A program made the position numbers and the translations under genes. From a virus, in IMG/VR virus record IMGVR_UViG_3300032046_002654, positions 1-36,739 of that record: 36,739 nucleotides of DNA; one strand, written 5' to 3'. Every line of letters starts with the position of its first letter. Within the stretch, counting starts at the first letter, position 1. Of the stretch, positions 15,748 through 23,351 are shown in pieces. The notes under the pieces were generated by a model. The model was not told the DNA's origin. It saw only the letters and a list, made by a program, of their open reading frames with translations, and ran no database searches.

Positions 15748-17010
15748 ATGATAATACTTTGTCCGAGGTGTGAAAGTTCAAACGCATCACATCGGGGAAT
15801 AAGACATGGAAAACAACGCCTACAATGCCAAGAGTGTGGCAAGTATTACAATGGTGAAATAGAATTTAAAGAAGATGGGGAAGGAAGTACGCTTGAAGAA
15901 AGTGATAATTTCATTAATATCATTTGTTCCTCAAAACGTATGTTAACAAAAGAAGATGTATTAGCACAATTCAAAATAGATACAAATATTTGGGAAATAG
16001 AAAAATGGAAAGTCAAAACAAGTGAGGGATACAGGAAAGACCGTTCTGTTGAATGGGATGTTTCTGGTGGTTCTGTAATACATGGTAAAGTAAGGGACAC
16101 AGGCAAAATGCTTGTTGTCCCCTTATATCATGTTGAAGTTAGACTTATAAAAAGAACTGTGCCGTCCATTGAAAATATTTCCAAAGACTTTGAAAAACTA
16201 CAGTTAAACTATAAGCATCCTGAATTTAAGTATTCTAATCTGAATCTTCGAGATAATATGTTAGAAGTTTCCATTGCTGATTTACACATGGGTAAATTAG
16301 CATGGGGCAAAGAATCGGGCGAGGATTATGATAGTAAAATAGCACGACAACGTTTTATTGGGGCAATAAACGATATTTTGAGCAGAAACAAAGACACTAA
16401 ATTTGAAAAAATTCTTTTCCCAGTTGGTAATGATTTACTTAACAGTGATACAGTGTCAGGAACAACCACAAAAGGAACACAACTTACTAATGATAGTCGG
16501 TGGCAAAAATTGTTCTTCGATGTTGTTCACGCTCTAATTGAGGCTATTGACATTCTTTCATCTACTGCTCCCGTGAATGTTTTTTGGATACCAGGAAATC
16601 ACGATACAATGTCATCATACTATGCAGTAAATTATTTATTTGCTTGGTATAAGGACTCTAAATGCGTTACAATTGACATTAATCCTACCCCCAGAAAGTA
16701 TATTGAATTCGGGAAATGCTTAATTGGATTTAGTCATGGATCAGGAGATTCAAAAAGAATACCACAACTAATGCAAGTGGAAGCCCGCGAAGCATGGGGG
16801 AGGACACTTTGGCATGAATTTCACCTCGGAGATTTACACCATGAAATAGTTACTGAAAACGGAGGGTTGATTATTAGACGACTTTCGTCTTTGACTTCAA
16901 CCGATGATTGGCACGCAAGCATGGGTTTTATAGGAGCAATCCGTAAAGCACAGGCGTTTGTATGGAATAAAGAAAGAGGACTATTACAAATCATTAATTC
17001 TCCTATTTAG
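15748..17010 (+). CDS. Metallophosphoesterase with N-terminal zinc ribbon
   Basis: A 420-residue protein. Residues 4-33 form a zinc ribbon (CPRCESSNASHRG, then CQECGKYY). Residues 55-140 look like a small linker or winged region. From residue 170 a calcineurin-type phosphoesterase follows: ADLHMGK (D-x-H), VGNDLLNSD (GD/GND), PGNHDTMSS (GNHD), GFSHG, and GDLHHE for the last metal-binding site. These supply the two-metal centre of phosphodiesterases and DNA repair nucleases of the Mre11/SbcD superfamily. Ribbon plus nuclease suggests action on nucleic acid. It follows GGAGG at 15731. A palindrome copy lies at 16446-16458. Confidence 0.82.
   Translation: MIILCPRCESSNASHRGIRHGKQRLQCQECGKYYNGEIEFKEDGEGSTLEESDNFINIICSSKRMLTKEDVLAQFKIDTNIWEIEKWKVKTSEGYRKDRSVEWDVSGGSVIHGKVRDTGKMLVVPLYHVEVRLIKRTVPSIENISKDFEKLQLNYKHPEFKYSNLNLRDNMLEVSIADLHMGKLAWGKESGEDYDSKIARQRFIGAINDILSRNKDTKFEKILFPVGNDLLNSDTVSGTTTKGTQLTNDSRWQKLFFDVVHALIEAIDILSSTAPVNVFWIPGNHDTMSSYYAVNYLFAWYKDSKCVTIDINPTPRKYIEFGKCLIGFSHGSGDSKRIPQLMQVEAREAWGRTLWHEFHLGDLHHEIVTENGGLIIRRLSSLTSTDDWHASMGFIGAIRKAQAFVWNKERGLLQIINSPI
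16446..16458. repeat. 13-bp palindrome copy 3
   Basis: TGATACAGTGTCA, an exact match to the scattered consensus, inside the phosphoesterase gene next to the GND metal-site codons and read as Asp-Thr-Val-Ser. Confidence 0.8.
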
Positions 17011-17080
17011 AACTTGTACTTCTGTGCATTGATAAAGTATAATAAAATGAGTAATTCATTCCGATAGGCAGGAGACAACC

Positions 17081-17389
17081 ATGACGCCAAAATTAGCTAC
17101 AGAAACTAATGCACGAGTGCCTGAAACTGTCACACAAACACCCAGTGATGACCAACAGGTACACGCTATTTCCGCTGATATAAAAAGCATAGTAGAAGTA
17201 GCAGTTATGGCTAATGATATTTCATATATCAAGGGAGATATAGCAGAAATTAAGGCATTCTTCACGGACATGAAATTACATTTCGTCTCACGAGACGAAT
17301 TCGCACCCATAAGAACTATAGCGTATGGTATAACGGGGGCTATTTTATTGGCCGTACTTGGGGCGGTGGTTGCGTTAGTCCTAAAATAG
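17081..17389 (+). CDS. Holin / XhlA-like membrane protein
   Basis: A 102-residue protein with AGGAGA upstream. Residues 1-40 are polar. Residues 40-75 form an amphipathic helix (ISYIKGDIAEIKAFFTDMKLHFVSRDEF). Residues 80-101 are a single C-terminal membrane segment (TIAYGITGAILLAVLGAVVALVL). A coiled-coil-like DIxxIKxDIxEIK helix before one membrane span and a short tail is the XhlA/holin-like layout. It is the last rightward gene before the convergent replication operon, a reasonable place for a lysis gene. No endolysin is recognised next to it. Confidence 0.6.
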   Translation: MTPKLATETNARVPETVTQTPSDDQQVHAISADIKSIVEVAVMANDISYIKGDIAEIKAFFTDMKLHFVSRDEFAPIRTIAYGITGAILLAVLGAVVALVLK

Positions 17390-17412
17390 TTTTGGCCTCA
17401 ATCTTCCGTAGT

Positions 17413-17691
17413 TTACCAATGTAGTCTCCCCGCTTCATCTAGTGTCCGAATGATATTATAATTCCCTCCCCGAATTTCAATTTGGGTTTTCAATGTCTGC
17501 TCACGGTCAGTCAATACCATCCTCCCCGCTGGATTTTTTATCTCAACTATGTGCATCACGGGCCCATCAATCAATAAGCCATCGAACCCAGCGCTAGGAG
17601 GCATTTGAATCCATAGACAACCAACCGACCTCCAAAATGCAATAATTTCGGTCTCGTTTTTATCTCTACGGTTAGAGTTTTTGTAAGTCAT
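17413..17691 (-). CDS. Small PD-(D/E)XK nuclease (VRR-NUC-like)
   Basis: A 92-residue protein. It has NETEIIAFWRSVGCLW, then SAGFDGLLIDGPVMHIVEIKNPAGRM, giving the early Glu, the catalytic Asp of FDGLL and the ExK of VEIK, in the spacing of VRR-NUC/Holliday-junction-resolvase-like nucleases. These cut branched DNA and commonly sit in phage replication operons. It is the last gene of the leftward operon, overlapping the upstream small gene by about 20 bases. The length is close to the minimum for the fold, so it probably acts as a dimer (inference). Confidence 0.8.
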   Translation of the reverse strand: MTYKNSNRRDKNETEIIAFWRSVGCLWIQMPPSAGFDGLLIDGPVMHIVEIKNPAGRMVLTDREQTLKTQIEIRGGNYNIIRTLDEAGRLHW

Positions 17692-17869
17692 CTTGTTCTC
17701 CTAGTTTAATGTCTGACCACCATATCAAACAGGTGGGTGATGCTTTTTTGTGGTTATCAGCTATTTTATCCATAACCAACCAAATACCAATTCCATTAAG
17801 AAAATAAACATTTCCTGATTGTTTACATTTTGGACAAAACCAGGGAATTTTATATTTGTACAAGGTCAT
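17672..17869 (-). CDS. Small hypothetical protein with CPKC motif
   Basis: A 65-residue protein, MTLYKYKIPWFCPKCKQSGNVYFLN onward. A single CPKC knuckle near the N-terminus suggests half of a zinc ribbon; no second cysteine pair is present apart from one Cys at position 47, so metal binding may need a partner or use His 40. It lies between an acidic membrane protein and the nuclease gene with short overlaps on both sides, so it is a true part of the operon. Function unknown. Confidence 0.6.
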   Translation of the reverse strand: MTLYKYKIPWFCPKCKQSGNVYFLNGIGIWLVMDKIADNHKKASPTCLIWWSDIKLGEQDDLQKL

Positions 17870-18060
17870 TCTTCATTTTCGTTATCTTCGTCGTTTTCAT
17901 TGTTTCTCATTGCCAAAAAGGGGCCAATCCAAAGTGGACTGGTAAAAATGAGAAATATGTATCTAAGTCCTTTCCACACCGCGTTCAGTTCACCCAAACC
18001 GCTAATCCATCCATCTACAATAAAGTTCATATCGTCTAGTAATTCATTCTTCGTTTTCAT
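17866..18060 (-). CDS. Small membrane protein with acidic tail
   Basis: The ATG at 18060 is chosen because AAGGAG lies seven bases upstream; ATGs further upstream lack one. The 64-residue product MKTKNELLDDMNFIVDGW has one probable membrane segment (YIFLIFTSPLWIGPFLAM) and an acidic end NNENDEDNENEE. The end closely resembles the acidic tail of the upstream RecA-like protein (NENEGDENENEE). It overlaps the RecA-like gene by 17 bases. A 13-bp palindrome lies 23 bases upstream of the start. Function unknown. Confidence 0.6.
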   Translation of the reverse strand: MKTKNELLDDMNFIVDGWISGLGELNAVWKGLRYIFLIFTSPLWIGPFLAMRNNENDEDNENEE

Positions 18061-19015
18061 TTTCATCTCCTTCATTTTCATTTGACACAGTATCAACAGA
18101 ACTTTTCAGTGCGTCAATAAACGGCTTGAAAACTTTATTGTTCCCCGCTTGGGCTTCTGCAATAAGTGTAGAATATTTTGGATACTTTTCTTCTCCCATT
18201 ATTATAGGGGCTTTCTCAGTGGCACGTTTGGCAATTTTGTACAATTCACAATCTGAAACCGCTGAAAGACCGAGATGTAATCCTTTACCAGCTAAGCAAA
18301 ACACTCTGAATTTTCTTCCGCTCTGTCCATACGAAAGTTTCTCTACATTTCCTTCAAGGATATAACTGCCATCACACTCAAAAGTTTCTTTCCTGCTCAA
18401 ACGAATACGGACTTTGGAGAGATAGTTTTTTACAACACCTCCAGATGTTACACTTCCACGTCCCCCAATAATTGCATGTAAATGGGAAACCATAAAGAAT
18501 GACAACGGGTTGTTTTTTCTAAACCGCTGAATATGCACAATATGGCGGGCAAGTTTTGCCATTAATCTTGCTCGTGCCCCCATATTCATTTCAGCCACAC
18601 TATTTGCTTCAAGTTCAGCAATGGGACTGATCGCCCCAACACTATCTAAAATTCCCACTGCTGTTTCGTCTTTGATTATATCATCAATCAATAAATCAAT
18701 TGTTTTCTCATCATTTGTATCTAACAAAATATGAACTTCGCCGTCAAATCCTTGTGTTTCAAGAACCGAAGTCATCAAGGATTTATCAAGCTCTTCAATA
18801 GGTGAAATAGCAATATTCTTTTTGGCTGATGAAGCGAGCATTCCAGCCAACGATAAAACCATCGTACTTTTGCCAACCCCGCTAAAGCCAAATACATCGT
18901 ACACAGTCATTGGAATACCTAAATCATTTTGGTTTGATAATGCAATATCTAGTGAATGGAAACCAGTTACTATTCTCTGAATAAATGGGTAATCACCTGT
19001 TATTTTAATTGTCAT
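18044..19015 (-). CDS. RecA/UvsX-like recombinase
   Basis: A 323-residue RecA-fold ATPase. Walker A is GFSGVGKST (residues about 42-50) and Walker B is VGILDSVGAIS. After it come the conserved MNMGARARLMAKLARHIV helix (the RecA segment xGxxARLMSxALR), FFMVSHLHAIIGGRGSVTSGG, which matches the motif-4/L2 region NQ..K.G...G.P.TTPGG, and VRIRLSRKE. It should form filaments on single-stranded DNA for recombination-dependent replication and repair. The C-terminus ends in an acidic, probably disordered tail, as in RecA. The start overlaps the previous gene's stop by ATGA. A palindrome lies at 18083-18095 within its last codons. Confidence 0.88.
   Translation of the reverse strand: MTIKITGDYPFIQRIVTGFHSLDIALSNQNDLGIPMTVYDVFGFSGVGKSTMVLSLAGMLASSAKKNIAISPIEELDKSLMTSVLETQGFDGEVHILLDTNDEKTIDLLIDDIIKDETAVGILDSVGAISPIAELEANSVAEMNMGARARLMAKLARHIVHIQRFRKNNPLSFFMVSHLHAIIGGRGSVTSGGVVKNYLSKVRIRLSRKETFECDGSYILEGNVEKLSYGQSGRKFRVFCLAGKGLHLGLSAVSDCELYKIAKRATEKAPIIMGEEKYPKYSTLIAEAQAGNNKVFKPFIDALKSSVDTVSNENEGDENENEE
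18083..18095. repeat. 13-bp palindrome copy 4
   Basis: TGACACAGTATCA on the plus strand. It lies in the last codons of the RecA-like gene (Asp-Thr-Val-Ser) and 23 bases upstream of the start of the small membrane gene, just ahead of its AAGGAG. Confidence 0.85.
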
Positions 19016-19248
19016 TCTTCCTCCTCGTCATCATCTAACCATTTCTCTGGGGCTATTTGACTTCTTCCATTTTTCCTCTTTTCTCTTATTCTTTTTTCTT
19101 CATTGCATTTGGAACAAAACCCGTTTAATCTTCGTAAACATGACTGACATAGAGGATCAAAACATGCCTTACATTGATGTGCTGCTGGAAGTCCGCATTC
19201 AACACAAAAATTTTCATCCTCAATCTCTTTCCATAGAGTCCTATTCAT
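19012..19248 (-). CDS. Small zinc-finger protein
   Basis: A 78-residue protein with eight cysteines in pairs: CVECGLPAAHQC, CKACFDPLC, CQSC, and CSKC. The spacing resembles a B-box or double zinc knuckle. It then carries a basic helix (EEKRIREKRKNGRS) and an acidic end DDDEEEE. Such small proteins in replication operons are often DNA- or protein-binding factors; no specific family is claimed. Its start overlaps the methyltransferase stop (TAATG) and its stop overlaps the RecA-like start (ATGA), so the three are translated together. Confidence 0.65.
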   Translation of the reverse strand: MNRTLWKEIEDENFCVECGLPAAHQCKACFDPLCQSCLRRLNGFCSKCNEEKRIREKRKNGRSQIAPEKWLDDDEEEE

Positions 19249-19874
19249 TATGTGTCTCCCAAATTACATTTTTCTTCTTCTGGCAATCCACATTCTTCAC
19301 ACCAATAATATGTAACACATGTTTTTCCTAGATTACGTTGTGCCAATTCAAAATATTCTTTGTCTTGTTCAATTCCTACATAACAACGACCAAGATTTTT
19401 ACAGGCAATTCCAACTTGACCTGACCCGAAGAACGGATCGAGTACACAACTGTCTGGATTAGTATAAATCCTTACTAATCGTTCAATTAATGACAATGGT
19501 TTCTGCCAGGGATGCTCGGGCGGGTAAATCAATTTATCATCATATACACCAATCATTTGTGACCAATGAAGCCGATTGAATATTTTTCCTTTACGAAGAA
19601 CTAATATCATCTCTACAAACCTACCACAATTATTTATGTAGTTTTTGGTAGACTGAGCTTTTACCCAAAATAAATATTCATCTGGTTTGAAAAATTGATT
19701 TTCTGGCTTGCAAAAAACAATGATGTTCCCTTTACAAACCCGACAAAGTTCATTCACATTAATATTACAGTCATATTCAGGGTCTGTAATAATGGCGTCA
19801 TAAAAACCATCCGGAGTTTCCTCTAGTACATCCCAACAATTAGCATTAAGAATTTTTGAATTTATAGTTGACAC
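19248..19874 (-). CDS. DNA methyltransferase, beta class, with DPEY motif IV
   Basis: A 208-residue protein using a GTG start that lies inside a 13-bp palindrome; no other start is available upstream of the conserved ILNANCWDVLEETPDG segment. Motif IV reads TDPEYD rather than the usual DPPY/F/W, and motif I, DPFFGSGQVG, comes later, followed by NLGRCYVGIEQDKEYFELAQ. This order is that of beta-class N6-adenine or N4-cytosine enzymes. The C-terminus adds CEECGLPEEEKC, a zinc knuckle similar to the CVECGLPAAHQC of the next gene. Protection from restriction or marking of replication sites is likely. The altered catalytic motif may change activity. Confidence 0.85.
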   Translation of the reverse strand: MSTINSKILNANCWDVLEETPDGFYDAIITDPEYDCNINVNELCRVCKGNIIVFCKPENQFFKPDEYLFWVKAQSTKNYINNCGRFVEMILVLRKGKIFNRLHWSQMIGVYDDKLIYPPEHPWQKPLSLIERLVRIYTNPDSCVLDPFFGSGQVGIACKNLGRCYVGIEQDKEYFELAQRNLGKTCVTYYWCEECGLPEEEKCNLGDT

Positions 19875-19881
19875 AGTATCA
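19869..19881. repeat. 13-bp palindrome copy 5
   Basis: TGACACAGTATCA on the plus strand; on the minus strand it contains the GTG start codon of the DPEY methyltransferase gene. A protein bound here would cover the ribosome start region in DNA. Confidence 0.85.
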
Positions 19882-19901
19882 CCCTAACGTATGCAGCATC
19901 T

Positions 19902-20582
19902 CTACCTTCGTATAATCCCGCTGTTATCTATTATTCTTTCAATAGATTTTGCTACAATTTCATTGTTTTCATTTTTTATATCTAAGTATCCAATATTTTT
20001 TGTTTGACTATTATACCATGCTTGTAATGTCCCATCATCCTCTAAAAAAATTGTCAGTGTTTGCTTCTTTGGGGATTTCCCTTTTATTTCTCGTACAATC
20101 TCTGCAACTTCACCTATATCAATAGCATGAGCCATTCGTAACCAATCAGTCATAAGTACATTAAATCCCTGTGAAATCAAAGAAGCCATAGGAACCAACT
20201 GGCGCATCGGCTTGGCTTTGATGTACTCAATTACGTCTTTTGGTATATAACCACCTGTGAGCATGTCCCATACAGCTACATACCTATTTACAGTGGCCTT
20301 CGCCAATATTCCTAGTTCTTCCTCCGCAAGTTCATAGACTGTACCACTATATTCGTAATCATTCCAACGAGTGTAAACACCATGCAATAATTTAGCCAAT
20401 CCCAACCCACCTAAACGGATTACACCAAGTAAATTCTTGCCCGCCGACAATGCTATAGATGGGTCTTTTTCTTTTAGAGACTGTGCAAGTACCAAGTCTA
20501 TTCTATCAAATAATGATTGTTCCATCTTAATAGGAACGCTTTGGTCAATTAAAGCAAGAACTTCAAAATCATCAGAGTTCAT
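19902..20582 (-). CDS. Hypothetical replication-operon protein
   Basis: A 226-residue mostly helical protein that I do not recognise. The centre GKNLLGVIRLGGLGLAKLLHGVYTRWNDY, then ELAEEELGILAKATVNRYVAVWDML and GYIPKDVIEYIKAKPMRQLVPMASLISQG, resembles helix-turn-helix surroundings: a LAKATVNRYVAVW segment could be a DNA-binding helix pair. The C-terminal 60 residues are beta-like (TLTIFLEDDGTLQAWYN, then IGYLDIKNENNEIVAKSIERI). The stop overlaps nothing; its start overlaps the end of the UDG-like gene by ATGA. A role in DNA replication or segregation is possible from context only. Confidence 0.6.
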   Translation of the reverse strand: MNSDDFEVLALIDQSVPIKMEQSLFDRIDLVLAQSLKEKDPSIALSAGKNLLGVIRLGGLGLAKLLHGVYTRWNDYEYSGTVYELAEEELGILAKATVNRYVAVWDMLTGGYIPKDVIEYIKAKPMRQLVPMASLISQGFNVLMTDWLRMAHAIDIGEVAEIVREIKGKSPKKQTLTIFLEDDGTLQAWYNSQTKNIGYLDIKNENNEIVAKSIERIIDNSGIIRR

Positions 20583-21079
20583 CCTAATTTCTCCACTTCA
20601 AGAACTAACTTTTTGAGCGCAAGTCTAATCTCACCAATGCCCCCATGGGTCAATTGGGCCGGATTAAACATACACATCACTGGAACACTAAAGTATGAAC
20701 TATCTACCCACAGTCCACAAACATCAGAAACTTTGTACCTTGTAAATGTAGACACAGTCTCAGCGCCCATAAGCAAAATAAGTTTTTTACCAATTGCTTC
20801 CTTGATAACTTGTTCAAGTCCAAAGTTGAAACATTGCTCATTCTTAGATATTTCATGCAACCACAAGTTTGTAGAACGACATTGATAAAAATCTAATCCA
20901 GCAAGAGCAAGTTCACGCCGAAAGTTCTTGCCTGTCCATCCTGCAAAAACTTCTAGTTCTTTCAACTCAATTTCGCCTGGATGCGAACCCACAAGTAATA
21001 TTTCACTGTTTGGGTCGCCCACAGGTTGAACTAAATTAGTATTACAAATAGGACAAGTTGACACAGTATCAGTGCTCAT
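20579..21079 (-). CDS. Uracil-DNA glycosylase superfamily-like protein
   Basis: A 166-residue protein. After an N-terminal CPIC pair it reads ILLVGSHPGEIELKELEVFAGWTGKNFRRELALAGL, matching the family-4-like UDG pattern GEAPGxxE..xGxPFVGxxGxxLxxxLxxxG. RSTNLWLHE fits the next strand, and LILLMGAETVSTFT the helix start. The last motif, usually HPS/HPA before Leu, is NPAQL, so the usual His is Asn. It may therefore bind or process another base lesion, or be catalytically changed. Alternative: a non-catalytic member of the fold. The gene lies directly after the DNA polymerase gene; its first codons contain a 13-bp palindrome. Confidence 0.68.
   Translation of the reverse strand: MSTDTVSTCPICNTNLVQPVGDPNSEILLVGSHPGEIELKELEVFAGWTGKNFRRELALAGLDFYQCRSTNLWLHEISKNEQCFNFGLEQVIKEAIGKKLILLMGAETVSTFTRYKVSDVCGLWVDSSYFSVPVMCMFNPAQLTHGGIGEIRLALKKLVLEVEKLG
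21059..21071. repeat. 13-bp palindrome copy 6
   Basis: TGACACAGTATCA on the plus strand. It covers codons 3-7 of the UDG-like gene on the minus strand (Asp-Thr-Val-Ser), eight bases after the first base of the ATG. Confidence 0.85.
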
Positions 21080-21091
21080 CCTATTCTTCTC

Positions 21092-22759
21092 CTATTTCTT
21101 GTCTGACCATTTCTTTCCTATCACAATACTGACCGACGGCCTCACAGAAGGGTGTAACCGTTGGGCCACGTCCAACATTGTTTGCTTTAGTATATCACGT
21201 ACATGTTCGGCTTCTTCATCTTTTACCTCTAACATAAGTTCATCGTGGCTTGGGAGTATTATGGGATTACACCCCCATTTTTCTACAAATTCTATCATGG
21301 AGAGTTTCAACGCCTCTGCCGCGCTGGATTGGAGAGGCGAATCCATTCCAACACGTTCCCATCCGTACACATATGAATTCATCCATATTTTACGTCCACA
21401 AACACTTTTGACATATTTGGGATGCCTACTTTTTACATTTTCCCTATATTCATATAGACCGGGGAATATACTAAAGTATCTTTCTAGTAGTTCTAATGCT
21501 TCCTTTTTTGTTTTTCCTGTTTTCTTTGCCAGTCCATACTCAGTCAACCCATTACAAGAACCAATAACAATTTCTTTAATATCTGCTCTGCGTGGATCTG
21601 ACTTTGTAATCGTTTCTCCAAACATTTCTCTAGCAATTTCAATATAGATGTCCTTACCAGAATTGAAAATTTCAAGTAATCGTTTGTCACCGGATAACTC
21701 TGCGGCAAATCTAGGCTCTTGTGCTGAATAATCAGCAATCACAAACGAATTTCCTTCACCAGCAATAAAACATTCACGGTATTCGGGTGTATCTCTTACA
21801 GGAATATTATTTAGGTTTGGTGAGCGTGATGAAAGTCTACCACTGATTGCCTCAGAGACTTGCCATGATGAATACACCCGTCCATCTGCTTCCACAAACT
21901 GGTCTACCCATTTTTCTCCATAGGTAGAAACCCTTTTGGTATATACTCTAGCATCCATAATCTGTTGTGCTAATAGTGTTTTCTTTGCTAAATGTTCCAA
22001 CACTTTTGCGTTAGATGATGAGACATGAAAACCTTCTTTCAATAAGGCTTCCTTACTTTGTACAGAACTTCCTGGATTAAAGTCAAGTTCATCCTTTATT
22101 TCTTTTGCTTTATCTGCGCTTTTAGCACAAACCTCAATCCAACGTTTTGTATCTACTTTTACTCCTTTGAAGCCTAATGTCAGCCACATCGTAGGTAAAT
22201 CAATCTGTTTGTAAATTTCTAAATCTTCATCAGAAACAACCTTTCGTTGTTCGTGATAAACTCTCCAAGTGGCTATTACATCTTTGGCAGCATATTCGAT
22301 TTTTTCTTGTGTCCATTCATCCGTTTCTTTGAATTCCTTTTGGAATTTCTTTTCAAGATAAACATCACAGTATCGGCGCACAAGGTCATTCAACCCCATT
22401 TGGTCATTATCATACCAACCAGAATACATAATCTTTTCAATCAAGAGAGTATCCCACAATCGTTTACGTAGTTTTATTGTAGTCCACCGGCGCAAATGTC
22501 CCAAATCAAAGGGAGAGTTATGAAAAAGCCACGTTGCTTCTTCAATATTCTTTAGAAACGGTTCAACTTCTCTTCCATCAAATATTATGTATACATTTTC
22601 GCCGTCAGATGTGCAAGCAAGAGAACCGAAACGACCGGCAGGACGGTGCATACGTTTTTGGTCAAGTCCAAACAATTCCATATCTATTGCAACTTTATCA
22701 CCACGTGATGCAACAAGAGGAAGGTCGTTAAGTATCTTTGGGACAGGAATGATGTTCAT
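21092..22759 (-). CDS. DNA polymerase I (family A) with 3'-5' exonuclease
   Basis: A 555-residue protein without a 5'-nuclease domain. The exonuclease is seen as AIDMELFG (Exo I, DxE), HNSPFDLGHL (Exo II) and YAAKDVIATW (Exo III, YxxxD). The polymerase has motif A ADYSAQEPR, motif B region RRADIKEIVIGSCNGLTEYG, QSSAAEALK, and motif C HDELMLEV. Compared with E. coli Pol I, motif B keeps the Arg and Lys but has Ile where Phe762 is and Asn where Tyr766 is. No Shine-Dalgarno sequence precedes the ATG; a strong hairpin lies just upstream. It is the main replicase of the window. No helicase or primase is recognised nearby. Confidence 0.95.
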   Translation of the reverse strand: MNIIPVPKILNDLPLVASRGDKVAIDMELFGLDQKRMHRPAGRFGSLACTSDGENVYIIFDGREVEPFLKNIEEATWLFHNSPFDLGHLRRWTTIKLRKRLWDTLLIEKIMYSGWYDNDQMGLNDLVRRYCDVYLEKKFQKEFKETDEWTQEKIEYAAKDVIATWRVYHEQRKVVSDEDLEIYKQIDLPTMWLTLGFKGVKVDTKRWIEVCAKSADKAKEIKDELDFNPGSSVQSKEALLKEGFHVSSSNAKVLEHLAKKTLLAQQIMDARVYTKRVSTYGEKWVDQFVEADGRVYSSWQVSEAISGRLSSRSPNLNNIPVRDTPEYRECFIAGEGNSFVIADYSAQEPRFAAELSGDKRLLEIFNSGKDIYIEIAREMFGETITKSDPRRADIKEIVIGSCNGLTEYGLAKKTGKTKKEALELLERYFSIFPGLYEYRENVKSRHPKYVKSVCGRKIWMNSYVYGWERVGMDSPLQSSAAEALKLSMIEFVEKWGCNPIILPSHDELMLEVKDEEAEHVRDILKQTMLDVAQRLHPSVRPSVSIVIGKKWSDKK

Positions 22760-22776
22760 AAAGAATCGGCGCCGGA

Positions 22777-22801
22777 TACCCCATCCGCTCGCGGTGGGGT
22801 A
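22777..22801. promoter_or_regulatory. Strong hairpin just upstream of the DNA polymerase start
   Basis: TACCCCA (22777-22783) and TGGGGTA (22795-22801) enclose an inner CCG/CGG pair. Read leftward it lies between the phosphoesterase stop and the polymerase ATG, in a leader with no Shine-Dalgarno sequence. On the plus strand the hairpin followed by GTAGTTTAC resembles the right end of IS200/IS605-type elements, but this is only a resemblance. No T-run follows, so a simple terminator is unlikely. Confidence 0.5.
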
Positions 22802-22807
22802 GTTTAC

Positions 22808-23350
22808 CTATTTTCTCCTATAGTCTATAATTGGAGAAAGAGTTTCCATTTTTCTCTTTACTTGGTCTAAAGATACGGGGTAAAAATCCCAACAATCTAC
22901 TCCAACATCAAATGATAACCCATAAGGCGGTAATTTTCCGTGATGATGACCAAATAAATGCCACGACGCATAATGCGAAAGAGGCCATGAACGCATAGCA
23001 TAATGGCAAAGGGTTAGACAAATATGATGCCTCGTAATTTCATCAATAAAGGGGAGTTTGATTGTCTTAAAAGGGGGAAGAATAAACCAATTCGGCCCAT
23101 GTGGGTCTCTGTCGTGTGAACCAGGAATAAAATGTATTCGTCCGTCAAGACGGTCACGAACTTTATTTCTTTTCTCACCGTCTGTTAAACTAAAATCTCC
23201 AAGATAATAAACATCATCATCTGAGGCAACAACAGAATTCCATCTCCGAATGATTTCATCATCCATTTCATAAATATTTTTGAAAGGACGATGACAATAT
23301 TGCAGAATATTGGCATGACCAAAATGGGCATCACTTGTAAAAAACAGCAT
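22808..23350 (-). CDS. Calcineurin-like metallophosphoesterase
   Basis: A 180-residue protein. Metal-site motifs are FTSDAHFGH (D-x-H), YYLGDFS (GD), PGSHDRD (usual GNHD with Ser in place of Asn), LCHYAMRSW and FGHHHGKLP (GHxH). This is the compact phosphoesterase common in phages and bacteria, active on phosphodiesters or nucleotides. It starts at an ATG preceded by GAGGAAAAG, four bases after the preceding stop. A second, larger and unrelated phosphoesterase lies at 15748-17010. The Ser substitution may weaken one metal ligand. Confidence 0.87.
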   Translation of the reverse strand: MLFFTSDAHFGHANILQYCHRPFKNIYEMDDEIIRRWNSVVASDDDVYYLGDFSLTDGEKRNKVRDRLDGRIHFIPGSHDRDPHGPNWFILPPFKTIKLPFIDEITRHHICLTLCHYAMRSWPLSHYASWHLFGHHHGKLPPYGLSFDVGVDCWDFYPVSLDQVKRKMETLSPIIDYRRK

Positions 23351-23351
23351 T

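Noticed and set aside
22587-22802. A plus-strand frame ending at the hairpin before the polymerase gene, as a TnpB C-terminus
   Set aside because: It is antisense to the polymerase; only the final residues and hairpin resemble a TnpB end, which is not enough to call a gene.
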